NCBI GenBank assembly: GCA_963662155.1 | Contig: OY759273.1 | Coordinates: 27,454,066-27,518,065, forward strand | Length of the DNA stretch: 64,000 bases | Reading direction: 5' to 3' | Source: Lamellibrachia columna | Lineage: Eukaryota; Annelida; Polychaeta; Sabellida; Siboglinidae | In this document: positions 37,101 to 50,800 of the stretch, in pieces | Layout: the number at the start of each line of letters is the position of its first letter | How positions within the stretch are numbered: position 1 is the stretch's first letter | Translations under genes and position numbers: made by a program | Notes under the pieces: generated by a model | The model's input: only the letters and a program-made list of their open reading frames with translations | Told to the model about the DNA's origin: nothing | The model's database searches: none

Positions 37101-40100
37101 TTATAAAGTATATATTGGGATTGGGCCATTCCATGGTGTAGTATGTACATTTTATCCATGCATCACATACTGGGATAGAAAATATAATGTTTTTCTGCCA
37201 TTTATTATAGGAACCAACCATAACGTCATCATTATCATATATAAACTTCATTGCTGCAGTCGTTCTGGGCAGGCAGTGCCATGCACACATTGAAACTATA
37301 AATTTCCACCTAAGAAATGTTATGTCCAAATCGCTGATGTCTTGCCAGCAGTAATCAGTGGAACAAGCTGTTACCTGGACAATTACCTGAGTTTTGTGGC
37401 TGGACACTATCTTTTTAGCTCCGCAATGGAACATTGGTACTGATAAGCCTGTGAATAATGCAATGTTTACGTGGGGAAGTCAATTCTAGTCCAATCTATA
37501 TGTGGACTTGTTTTGACATCTGAGCTTGTTTTCGCTGAGTCATTGTATCAGTTGCACATACATATATTTTTAGTTTTAGCCTTGTTTTGTCTCTGACCCC
37601 CGCCTTGGGGTCCCAACCCCTATTGTTGGCCTATTCTACTTTTGACCATTTACTGTTACCCTGTCAAGAAGTTCTGGTAAGGCCCTGTCAAGAAGTTTGT
37701 TGTAAGGCCCTGTCAAGAACTTGTGCTAAGGCCCTGTCAAGAGGTTGTGGTAAGGCCCTGTCAAGAGGTTGTGCTAAGGCCCTGTCAAGAACTTGTGGTA
37801 AGGCCCTGTCAAGAGGTTGTGGTAAGGCCCTGTCAAGAACTTGTGGTAAGGCCCTGTCAAGAACTTGTGCTAAGGCCCTATGTGTTAATTTATGAGATCA
37901 TATTGATGGAAATGTCAGTCTATACCGAATAGTTGAAATATTATTTCAATGTAGTGTGTAGAATACAGTGCATCACTGAAGTGATAGTACCAACTGTATG
38001 CGTTTATCAACTCGTTGAACTGACACACAATAAGGTCAATCCAACAAAATTAGAATTAATATATGGATAATTTATTTATGTTAAGGCGCTCTCCTTGTTT
38101 GATTTGGCCAATCACAAAACAGGTTTGTTGATGTTTAAATAGTTTTATAAAGTGAAACTCTTTTATATATTCTTTTCAAATGTGTCGCAGTCAGCGAATC
38201 CAAGGCTCCAGATTCAAATAAAAAACATACTGTATTGATTGACTTTTCTCATGTGAACTCAATGACACTCGAGCTGGTGACAGCCTTTGACAATCTTGCT
38301 TTTTCTAGCATGACTCTCATTGCATCAAAACATGATTGATTACTATAATTATAGAATATCATTGATTCGTTGTGAGTTTGACATTGACAAATTATATTTT
38401 TAACCACATGTGCCAAATTCCTGCACTTACACGAGTTTGCCTGCAATATTGGAACATAATCTGTCCAGGTGTTTGTACACATCTGTTACAACATTTTATT
38501 ATTTATCTGCATGCACTGATTTTAAATGTTACAACAAAATGTCACATCTTAAAGTAAGGGATAGATATGCATATTGTTGTTGTTCGTCTCAAATCTGAAA
38601 ATAATCTGTATTTGTTTCTAACATATAACAAAAGTTAAAAGAAGAATTGTTCAAAATCTGTCAAAAATGTGATAACATTGACTGAACTAAATATGCCTTG
38701 CTAACTTTTATTACACACACTTTCAATATGTTCTGTGCTATGCAATTGTGCAGTTTTGTTTGTCATATCGGATGGTCATGATATTGATGGAACTGGATAT
38801 ATACATCATGACATGGCCATTGTGTTCATCATAATGCGTGTGATGGCAACATAACTATTGTTTACGTTTCACCGCGGTCATTGCATACAAAATTAATGAT
38901 TTTGAAGCAATGGTAGACGAAAAGTTGCAGTCATTTGGTGCATCAAAAATAGTGCACGCTAAATGGTGCGTTTGAGTCCAATGGGACTATTGTATATGTC
39001 ATTGCATACAAAATGACAGATAAACATTAGATTGTTTTAAAACCAAATGACAACCGACTGCCATGACATGGAACATAGTCCCCAACTTTTAATTAAACTT
39101 AAGGAGTGCGAAATAATAATATATAATAAAATAAAATATAAAATGGTACATTTGTGGTATGCATCCCCCTGTAATCATACTCAATAGCTGGCTGAGCAGC
39201 ACAAATGATCGAACATCGCTTACGGCAGTGTCCAATTATTTGTGCTACTCAGCCATCGTCTCGTACAATTTGTGGGCGATTCACATCGCAAATGTAATTT
39301 TTAATGTAAATATTATTATGATGCTGTTAGCTTGGTACTCGTATAATTTATTGGCCCCACTTCCCAGACTTTTTATTCCACAGGCAAAGCGACAGATGGC
39401 TTGCCATTAATGTTGTTGCCGGGGTGATACTGCAGTTGGAACAATCTTCCCAAGTGACGCATTTTTCATTTATCTAATTCAGGCAACATTTTAGTATTAT
39501 CGCTGATGTATATCAGGCATTGGCATCTACTGCACTTTGCCCAAGGGAACCTATTGATTGGCATGTGGACTGAGAGGTTTCACTGTGATTTGGCAATCTG
39601 GTCTGATGTTTCCATTGGGAGCCTTGAGGAGTGAGAACCTGTTCAGTTCATCAGATGGAGTGAAGTTGTCAAAGGATCCAGTGTTTCAAGATGGCTGAGG
39701 TGTCTTCATTGGTGATTATTGCAGCAGCTAGTGTTCTGTCTCAGTCTGTCTTGTCTGTCTGCCTCAGTCTGCATATGTCTGTCTGCCTCAGTTTGTGTTT
39801 GTCTGTCTGCCTCAGTCTGTCTGTCTCAGTCTCTGCCTGTCTGTCTCAGTCTATGTCTGTTTCAGTCTGTGTCTGTCTGACCCTCACCTCTGACAGCATG
39901 ATCTATTTTGGTGTCTTGACCTGTGCTGACCTAAACATGTTGCAGCGTGCCACAGTTGACCCATTAAACTACTTAGCTGGGCATTAATGCCCTACATGTC
40001 TATTCACCCACTGTGAGCAGCATCAACAGGAAAGGCTCACTTCTCACTGTCAGCTCAACAGCTGGCAACAGGCTTGAAACGTCAAGTAAATATCCTGCCA

Positions 40101-41788
40101 AATATGCCCTGTTTAAGACACTGATAGTGTCTGAAAGCAACTAAGATGAGAGGACTGCGTAAAGAGAGAGGAGGACGTAAAGAGAGAGGAGGACGACAAG
40201 TGGGGGGAGATGGGTGCTGTTAGGGAGGGATAACAGAAAGGGATAACAGAAGGGGCGGGGCAGCAGTACATGCAGCAACCCTTTATAATTATAGAATTAG
40301 CAATAAGGAAGAACAGAAGTAAAGACCAAAATTAACTAATATGTATCATTTGGCAGATATAATTCTAGCAATCAATCAATCAATCAGTGTTTTTCAATGC
40401 AAACATGTAATTAGGCAGCATTTTTAACATGATAATATGCTCAATACATTTTTTCTTGATAATTGCAAGTTGAACGTATGCAATTACTGCACATAAACTA
40501 TTCATTCACATACAGGCTGTACACCGCCACTGTCTGTAGCCAGCTACTTATTTATACAGGTCAGTGACCTGGGGTAACATGGAGTGGATAAAATTACTTA
40601 AGGCTTTGAACACCAGCATGAAGATTCGACACCCCCTCCCCTCCCCTCCCCCTCTTGATTGGGAGTCCAACATTTTGACTATTATGTACTCTGCCCTATG
40701 AAGCTGCTATGAAGTTGTCCACTTCCTGCGAGGGTTGCCATTCCTAAGATTAATTAGTGACTGCATGGTGGCTTACATTGTCAAGATAAATACGAAATCT
40801 GATACGCTCACTTTCAATTTGTCAAACAGCAGTCTTGTGCAGCAGTGAAATATTGACTCAGGCATATATGTATGTATATATGTATTTTGTATGTGGACAT
40901 TTCTCCTGGTTTATGTGGAAGACTGCTTCTGACAGTTTCCCTTATTCACAGGATGTGGTAAAGGCATTGCTGATGTCATGTGCTCAGTCAATATGCTATG
41001 ATGAGGTTTAACTCAGACAAGTGGAACTCAGAAGAAAAATGAAAGTGAAATAAAATCCTTTGCAAGCCCTTCTTGCCCCCCAGGGTTCAACTGGCATGTA
41101 GTGGGAATGGTTAGAGCTTGACACTCGTGACAGTCTCCATGTACACATGCTTTTAAAATACAAAACATAAAGACATTGTACACATAGCAGGCATTATTGT
41201 ACATTGACCACTCAAAAAGGAGGTATGGTAGACTATAAAACTCAACTTTAAATATTATTAAAACAAAGATACAATAAATAAGTTAATTAATTAATGCAAA
41301 TATATGACTGTGTGTACAATTAAATTAATTAATTACGACAAATATGTACAATTATTTTGTTGTATGAATACTAATATGCAATCTTATGTGGAATATTAAT
41401 TTCAGTTTTACCAGGAACAGACTAAGGGTCTTGTGTCTTGTGGTTGGGCCTTTAGCATTGTCAGTTCTCAAACCCAGCACTTGTTAAAACTCAACTGTGC
41501 AGCCTACAGGGCATTCAGTTCTGTTTGATGCTTAATCAGTGTGGCTGTAGGTCCTCTGGTGCATGTTAATTAGGATAGCTGACACAATTTGGTCGCACTC
41601 TGTGAGATGTTGTGAGCTGAGATGGTTTTGTGTTTCGCTGGCAATGTATGCAGTATGGCCGTCATATTGATTTGTGCATAATTATGTCTTTGTGTAAGAC
41701 GAAACCTGTATCAGTCTTGAGATTGTCTCCCCAAAGTTCAATTGATTAGTTCTCTTATTGACTCTGGAGAAACTCATATTGTGTGTGT

Positions 41789-41843
<55 letters not shown>

Positions 41844-44800
41844 CGTACGTGTGTGGGTGTGTCGGTGGGTGGGGGGGCATGGGCATGTTTGTGCCAGGCC
41901 CTTAGCCAGAAATACATTTTTGACAGTCTTGAACTTTCTAGAAAGCTTATGACAGCCATTATTGGTTTTTATTTAATTCTACCAATCTTCGTCAGACATT
42001 TGCCCATCTTCAAGATGGGTCCGTGGCTAAGGGCCTGGTCTTTGCTTGTGTACATCGATATGCATGTACCAAAATTATATATTCACGCACAGTGCGCATG
42101 CGCGCGCGCATGCGCGTGCACACACTCACTCACACACGCACACACACGCACGCACACGCACGCACACACACACTGCCGTGGTGACTCAGTAGTTTGGTGC
42201 TCACCCAGTGACCAGGAAGTAATGTGCTTGAACCCCCCCCACGCTGGGGCCCACCCAGTCGTGGAATGAAAATTAGGGGCACCACCCGATAAGTCATCTA
42301 GCACCACACCAGGCATATTATATTCGTTTGACTGTCAAATAAATTTAAGAAAATCTGAAAGAGTTGTGGGTAAACCACAAGAGTTTGCGTGTGGAGGCGG
42401 TTCACTGCTTTACTTCCGGGTTTACAGCATACGAATATATAGTGCCACTGATTTTGAGACAGACCCCCTCCCATTTTGCATTTTTTTTCTGCCTATAAAA
42501 GTATTTTTGAACTGAGATATGGAAATTTTTGAGAATTATGACACATGATTAAAATTTCCAGTGGCTGGTTGTCAAACTATGCATGTGTCAGTGACTGTAG
42601 GATCCCTTGCACATGAAGACATGATGTAGTTGTTTTGAACGCCATTTGATTGGAGCATCATGTATGTTGATTTTCTGGAGACAAAATTACAGAAGTTGTA
42701 GAATTTTGTCCAGCAGGTTGATGATATAATAAATATTAACCTAGTTGATTTTGACCTGTGACCTGTTCCCATGGAGGAGATCCGTGATAAAAAATAGCAG
42801 TCTTGGTGTGTGTTTATCAGAGGAACACAAAGACAGGACAAACTATTGCATGACAGTTATCTATACTGGTACTCCGCTGTGTGTGATTCCAAGTAACCAT
42901 AGCAACAGATTCGTTCCAGGTAATTCCCGGTGGCACCGATTGGCTTTGTAATGACCAAGATAGAAACGCTTCCTAGAAATGCGATGTTGTTATTTGCTCT
43001 TCATTGCAGGCCACGAAGCAGTTTCTCGAGGAACTTGGACGTGTACACCTCAAGACCCACAATGGCATCGTGCCATGGAAGTCAGCCGTCAAGTTTCTTA
43101 TGGCCCGCAAATTTGACGTGAGGCGTGCCGTTGACTTGTACGTCGAGCACGAGGTAGGTCACAAAAGAATTATTTTATTTATTTATATTTTAAAGTAATT
43201 TATTTATTAGGGTTCCCTTTTAATCTACAACTTGTTAAAACAAATTATTTGTTAGCTTTCTATATGTATAATTATTAATGTATTATTTTATATGATGTGC
43301 AGCGAATTTGCGCTATATAAATGCAGTTTTATTATTATTAAAAACTCTATTCCGATTTACACTGGTCATATTGTTCCTTTTTTAAAGGAAATTCATTTAA
43401 ATTGCTCTGTTTTGTCCCATCCTTTAAAAGTCATCATTTTTAATTAAATTCTTTTATATTTGTTTTTCATGGCCAGAGTAAAATATCCTGAAATACACAG
43501 AATTTCCTAATATAATCCAGCAAATTGCAAAAAAAAAACAAATTGTCACAAAGGAAGTACTAAAATGTGAATATTGTTGCACATTGTCTCATGGTTGAAT
43601 AACCTGTTGATTACTTCCAATTTTGTGAATGACAAAGCCATGCGAACATGTCTAATTCAGATAGAAACTATTCACATTGGACCCAACGTTCCTTTAAAAA
43701 CCTCTTAAAAACATTCCTTTAAAATCCTTAAAAGTCCTTAAAATGTTTCTTTAAAATGTTTGATTATTGTAAAAAAATATTCCTTTAAATATTCTTTTAA
43801 ATTTTTTCGAGGATGGTATGATGACTGGATTTATCATTGGTCTCATGTTCCGTCAAGTCGTAGGTGACTTCTGATGACTCACGTGATCAGTTTCCTCTAG
43901 TCACCGCCTCTTTCAGTTCAGTCAGAGACAGTCCAGTTGAATCCTTTATTTGGTCCATCCACCTTGTGTTCCCATATTAGAGTAATTATTTACACTTGGT
44001 TATCACTACATTGATCAATTACATTATGTTACTATTGCATTAATTACATTTCAGTCGGTTACCAATTAGATTAATGAACACAGTCACTTACTAGTTGACT
44101 TATGTCTGCAATAATTAATTACAGTAAATTATCATTACAGTAATTAATTACAGGCAGTTACCATCAGAGTAATTACTTACATTCAATTAACATTATAGTA
44201 ATTAATTACAGTCAATTACCATTACAATAATTCATTACTCAGTTACAATTACAGTAACTGTTCCATTACTTCATCATTGATGATTAAAGAGTGAAATCTA
44301 ATCTTGTGATCAAAGCACATATGTGGGTCATCAGTGCAGTAAAAATTAGGTATGATGTCAGGTATGACATCAGGAATGACATATGGCATCAGGTATGGCA
44401 TCATTCCTGACATCAGGTAAGACGTCAGGTGTGGCGTCAGGTTTGGCATTATTCCTGACATCAGTATGAAGTCACCAGCGTTTCTGACACACCAGTTCTA
44501 CGGAGAAACCATGTGAAAACTTGGCCTCCCATGCTGAAACCATACCTTCTGTCTTCTGGCTATGTTGAAACCAGCCAATCAGCTAGTCGAAGGTGTATTC
44601 CAGGAAATGCTTTGTAGGCAGGTGATAATTACTGTACCGACAGTCCCTCTCTCTGATGATGGCTTTTGTGTGTTCCTGTTCATGATGTCATGCTTAATGA
44701 TTCTGGTTTCCTGTGCCTCTGAGCACAGGTTCTTGAGGATTTGGTTCTGTTGAAGTGTTATTATTTTATAGAACTTGGTGGCATATAGTACAGTGTATTT

Positions 44801-47800
44801 GATTACATATAGTACACTGAACTTGGTGGCATCTAGTATAGTGTACTGCTGTGTTATTTTATGCTGACCCAGTATTTGGACTGTTACTGATCACGTACTT
44901 AATAGTTATGATTTAATATTGTTGCAGTGTATTGGCTATGATGAAATGTCAATCCGATATATATAATTTATATATTGCCCTAATATTTGCACTGTGATCA
45001 GTAATAAAATATCGATCCAATTTTCATCTGTGATTTAATATCAACCTAGTATGTTGACTGTGATGAAATGTCTACTCAATATTTCCTTATATTGACCTAG
45101 TGTTTGATTTATGATCCAATGTTGATCCATCAATGATCTGTGATTTAAAAATAACCAAGTGGATTGACTACATGGTGAAATATGAACCCATTTTGCTCTA
45201 GTTTTACATTGACCCAGTGGTCTGACTGGGATTATCTCCGTTGATCCAATATTGATTTTTAATTTAATATCGGCTTCATATGTTGACTATCAGTGTGGTG
45301 ATGCACCACCCTGATATGCATGGGTGATCATCACGGGTGATCATCACGGGTGATCATCACGGGTGATCATCACGGGTGATCATCACGGGTGATCATCACG
45401 GGTGATCATCACGGGTGATCATCACGGGTGATCATCACGGGGGATCATCACGGGTGATCATCACGGGTGATCATCACGGGTGATCATCATGGGGGATCAT
45501 CACGGGTGATCATCACGGGTGATCATCATGGGGGATCATCACGGGTGATCATCACGGGTGATCATCACGGGTGATCATCACGGGTGATCATCACGGGTGA
45601 TCATCACGGGGGATCATCACGGGGGATCATCACGGGTGATCATCACGGGTGATCATCACGGGTGATCATCACGGGTGATCATCATGGGGGATCATCATGG
45701 GTGATCATCACGGGTGATCATCATGGGTGATCATCATGTGATGCCCTCAGAAGGTCAGCTGTCACCGCTACTCACGTATGCAATGGGCCGTTCTGATCAG
45801 ATCTTCACACTTCCTTTTCCCCGTCCAGCCATTAATGTTGACTTTCCACATGGTTCTTGGTTTCCCCGTCCTCTTTCACCCTCCGCTCTTCCCTCCAATA
45901 TATCCATGTTTGTGTTTCTGTATTTTTTGTAGAGCTTAATCCAGCTAAATCGTTGTTTTCTTCCTAGATGCCACATCTTGAATGCTTCCAGTCTCTATTG
46001 GCATCTTGTAGAAATTGTCCAGTGGCGATTTAAAGCCAGAATACAGCAATTTTCATTGGCTGATTTAATAGCCAAAATAGACAGTACGGCCAACAGTCTT
46101 TTTATGTTATGAAACTTGGCTATTTTTATGTCGTGAAACTTGGTTATTTTTATTTCAATGCTAAGTTGTGTATTCGGCTGTAGAACAGTAGTAACATCAA
46201 CTGAAAAAGATGACATCATTTGGCAAGCGCGGAGGACTGGCTCTTTTTTGTTACTGCATTTTTTAATTCCTGTTTATACAATTTCTAACAGTAGATACAC
46301 TGCAGCAATAAAGATTAAAACATAAAGAATAACTTTAAATTTAGATGTAATTTGAGATAGGATAAGAGAATTGAGGCATTTTTAGTTATATGAAAATCAC
46401 TTATAGTTCCCTAGGAATTAGCCAATAAAAATAAAATCGCTGTATATTACCTTTAATGCCAACCCCATATTTGAGAATATGTAATGTCAGCCTACAGCTG
46501 CATCTGTGACTTAATCCAGTCTTTCATTTGGACTGTGCTGAAATATTAGCCCATTGCTGTGTGAAGTAGTTCTAATTTTAGATGTTTCCAGCACTCGACA
46601 ATGTTCTATCAACTGAATAGTCAGTATATAATGTTGTGGTTACTAGTATCTAATGGTCTTACGAAACCTCATACAACTAGTCAGCCTTTCTCAGAACATT
46701 ATCGCCAAGCCGACCTTTCTATTCTGGCATTGAGGGTAGTCACTGCCAGGGTGCATGTCATCTACAATGGTTCTTTTACGTCCTCAGTTCATGAAACAAG
46801 ACCGATGTGATCATCTGAGTCACGAGGGATACATAGTCCTCAATGTTGTGAGCCCAGTTTTTACACCAAACAGATCCATGCCCGGTCTGGGCCTCGAACC
46901 AAGGACTCTGGCGTGGATACGGATGTTCAAACCACTATATTAATATCAACAGTTGTGTGATTTCTGAGAGCATTTTAGTTATTGCTTCCTTTGTCATGAT
47001 TTCAGGTACTCTGTATTTGTATGTGTGCATGTGTGTGCATGCGTGCATGTCCAAGCATGTTGTCACAACACTCCTGATTGTTTGTGTGCAGAAAACACGA
47101 AAGAGAGAGGGCATTGAATGCCCAGACCTGAGAGACCCAGCAGTCAAGCAAGAGCTGCTCACACAGAAATTTTCTGTACTGGTGAGTTCATTTCAGGTTC
47201 ACGGGGTCCCGGAGGGATCATCCGGGGATTAAGGCACTGCCTTTACAACAAATGCGCTGTAGTATGTACATCAGAATTTTTAGTGGTATTTTCACTGTAA
47301 TGTGTAATAAATAATAAAACCAGCATTACACAAAATAGTTATTTTCGAGTGGCTCAGAATAAAAAACATGGCAAGCTAATGTCAGATTCGCTCACTTGTG
47401 GGCGCCGTGTGCGTGTGTGTCTTTGTTTCACTGCGTAAGGCTACAACACATTGGTAAAACGCAGCCACTGCAGGAGCCTATAACTCCTAGCACAACCCAG
47501 TAAAATTTTGTAACTCAGAACATGCATGGCATTGCGAACAATTGTACGTAACTGTGAACTGCTATTGTTCCGAGGTACATAATCTACGTGAAACATCCGC
47601 ATAAGTTTCTTTGTGAAATCCCCACCCCAGGAGAATTTTTTTTTTTTTTAAATATATGAACCAACCCCGAGCACTCCTACAAAATGTCAGCCCCATGCAT
47701 GAGAAACTGATGGAGATGCGAGGGCAGACAGACAGCTGTACACAGCCACAAACTACTTTACAGTATAGATATAAAGAGCATTCTCATGTTGCAGAGATGA

Positions 47801-50800
47801 AGTATGTAGGTCTCATAATTTGTTAAGCAGTAAGCTCCTGCCACTGTCCCAAATGTAGTGCACGTAACGTTTCAACGGTGGCGAGGCAGCATAACTGATG
47901 ACTAGTTATTTGTTTACCAAGTAATATTTATTATTCCTGACAAGTCCGTTTGCTCATGCATCGCCAATTTCAGGGGCAGATTCTGTTAAATTTATTAAAA
48001 ATTTTCGTGCACAAGTGACATTGTTTTTATATCATTTTTATATCATAATTTATATAAATACCTTTACACAAAGCGACCTTGTGCCAAAAAAATTATTAAA
48101 TGGTACAAACTGTTTAAAAAAAATGTGAAACCATGAAAAATTATTGATTGTTTGCGAAAAATATTATATTGAAATTGTAAGGCAAGTGAAGAAGTCACTG
48201 ATAAATCTAAATTGATAAGTGGCTGCATGAGTTATTAATGACTCAAGCAGTCCAAATTGCATCAAGAAAAAAGTGTGCCTACCAGGCTGATGCTCGTTAG
48301 TTGAAATATCTAGACTTGGAAACTGGGCCACAGCTACAGAAAGTCCCGATTTGATGTCACAATCTGTAATGGCTGGTTAAGAAGTCTATGTGTTGGCGAA
48401 GTGACTACACATGTTATACAAACAATACAATTCCTGTGCCTTTTCAATAGAAATAAATTTTGCTACTTTATGATAAGTAATCCCTGCATCGTGCTTAGCC
48501 GACCAATTGTTGCATATTTATTAGATGGATGTTTTTTGCTGTCAGTAGCGATTATCGTGACCAGTTTGTCTGGCAGCAATCTCGGTAAATAATTAATGAA
48601 AACACAGTTTTGGTCTGTTTCCTGTTGCACAATTCCTGTTGGCCATTTTATGTCCCGTCATGTTTACAGGATACCAAAATTATAACAATAAATAAATAGA
48701 GATGGCAGATATCCCATTTTGTTTATTCCATATCTTTTCCATTTTCTCTTTTCATTTTACCTCAGCCTGGTCACTAAAGTCACATCCTGTTGGTTGGATT
48801 TCTGTTAACATTTTTCCATTACTTAATTTCCGATTCCTCTTTTTCTTGCAGCCAGGCCGGGACAAGACTGGAGCGGCGATCGCGCTCTTTCGGGCACGGT
48901 ATCACCACCCCGAACAGACTTCCCACCAGGCCACGTTGCAAGGCCTTATTTTCCAACTTGATGCAGCGTTGGAGAGGTCAGTAGCATAATTTCTCTTGCA
49001 CGTGGTTGTAAAGGGATATCTTATTTACTTGTTGTCGATATAACGGACATGACCCTTAACGGTGGTCACGTGAGTTCTCGAAGTTCCAAAAAATGTATAG
49101 CATCACGAATTAGGGGTGGTGGCGTGGTCGTCACTATGTTTCGTGGTACAAACGAATCCCAGCTGTAGTGGTGCCACCTGACAAGTGAAGTGGGTCTTAA
49201 TGCACATTGACGGTATTGTGGGTATCAGAACCAGGCAGTGTGGTGGACAGTGACTTGGTAGCCGTGTCACGTCAGTAGAATACATCTGGTTATTTGCATT
49301 TCTGCATTTATTTTGCATTTCTGGTGGTTTTTTAATACATTTTATTTTAGTGTTAGTATGAACTGATGACTTAATATTAAAACCTCATCGTTGCATATCC
49401 TTGATCTATATAGGGCCTCTATAGATAGGAGGCTAAACAGGTTTTTTGACATTGAGAACTTATGCGACCTTGGCTTGTTGTTCTGCTTACGTGGACAATT
49501 TGAAGTTCAGATTGTATTCATTTTGCATTTTAGGGAGACAAATGGTGAACCTTTTCCACAAAATCTTACCCATAATGAACTGTTTATAGAAGTTATACAG
49601 AATGACTCATGCCGAAGACGAACAGTCAGGTGGAAACAAGTTCCAGGTGGCAAATGGACTTATCGAGAGTAGAAAAATTTTCATCTATGTGTAACCCCCC
49701 CCCATCCAATATCTGTATATTTTTATATCTAATGGTACATTTGCGGATTGCATCATCCTTGAATCATCCAAGATGGAGGCAGAATGACACAAGTAATTAG
49801 ACCTTAACCCATAAGTCGCATTCAATTATTCGTGCTTTTCTGCCAGCTTACCATGTTATTTTTACTTCACATCATTTTAGCAAATTCAAAGTTGGGGACT
49901 GTTTTCTATTGTCGCAGTCATTTGTCAGTCAGTTTTAAAACAATTAAAATGTCATATTGTACGCAATGACATAAACCATAGTTCCGTTATTATTGCGCTT
50001 GCCTTTTTTATGCCACGTCATGGCATAAATAACTACTTCTGTCTGAATCGGACACGTCTAATTTATGAATCATAACTGTATCGTTCGTTTCATTGGTGGA
50101 CTACATCTGCTATGTAAATGACCCCTCGTCTACGACCACCCCGAAGATGTGACTAATGGTCAGTTTAATTAGAATTTTACCCATGACGAACAACCAAAAT
50201 AATTATGGTGAAATCCGATAGGTGGCAGCACTCCTTGCGTTAGAGTAATGTTGGCCACCCACAATTGATAGGCACAAACCTATTATATACTTTGATCAGT
50301 TTAGCCAATAATATTTGTACTCATATTTGTAATCATAATTATTGATGTGTTGTATGTTTCAGCATTGAGACGCAGCGGTACGGCCTTGTGTTCGTCTACG
50401 ATATGACCGGTTCGCGATACAATAACTTCGATTATGACCTTAGCATAAAGATCCTCAGTCTGCTCAAGGTCAGTGTTGCCCCGGCGTTTCCTGTCAAAGT
50501 GTCGACCAAAATAATCACTCAGTAGTTAGTACAGTAAAACCTGTCTTATCAGACACTTGTCCATAATGGACTACTGTCCATGACGGACACTTTTGAAAGT
50601 CCTGAATGCCTTACTATTAGTTTGCACTGTCTGCTAACTGCCCATAGATAATTATGTATTTATTTTAATTATTTATTGTTAATCTTAATTAAACACTATT
50701 TTAATATATATTTTTAACTATAATATTATATATTTATTATACTTATGATTATGTATGTTTTGTATGTACAGACTAGTCCCATATTATATTGCGCTTTATA

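Noticed and set aside
39691..39987. 98-codon frame with a signal-peptide-like start
   Set aside because: The hydrophobic Ser/Val/Leu/Cys run is a translation of the CTGT/CAGT simple repeat.
41742..42269. 175-codon frame rich in Cys-Val
   Set aside because: A translation of the (GT)n and (CA)n tracts.
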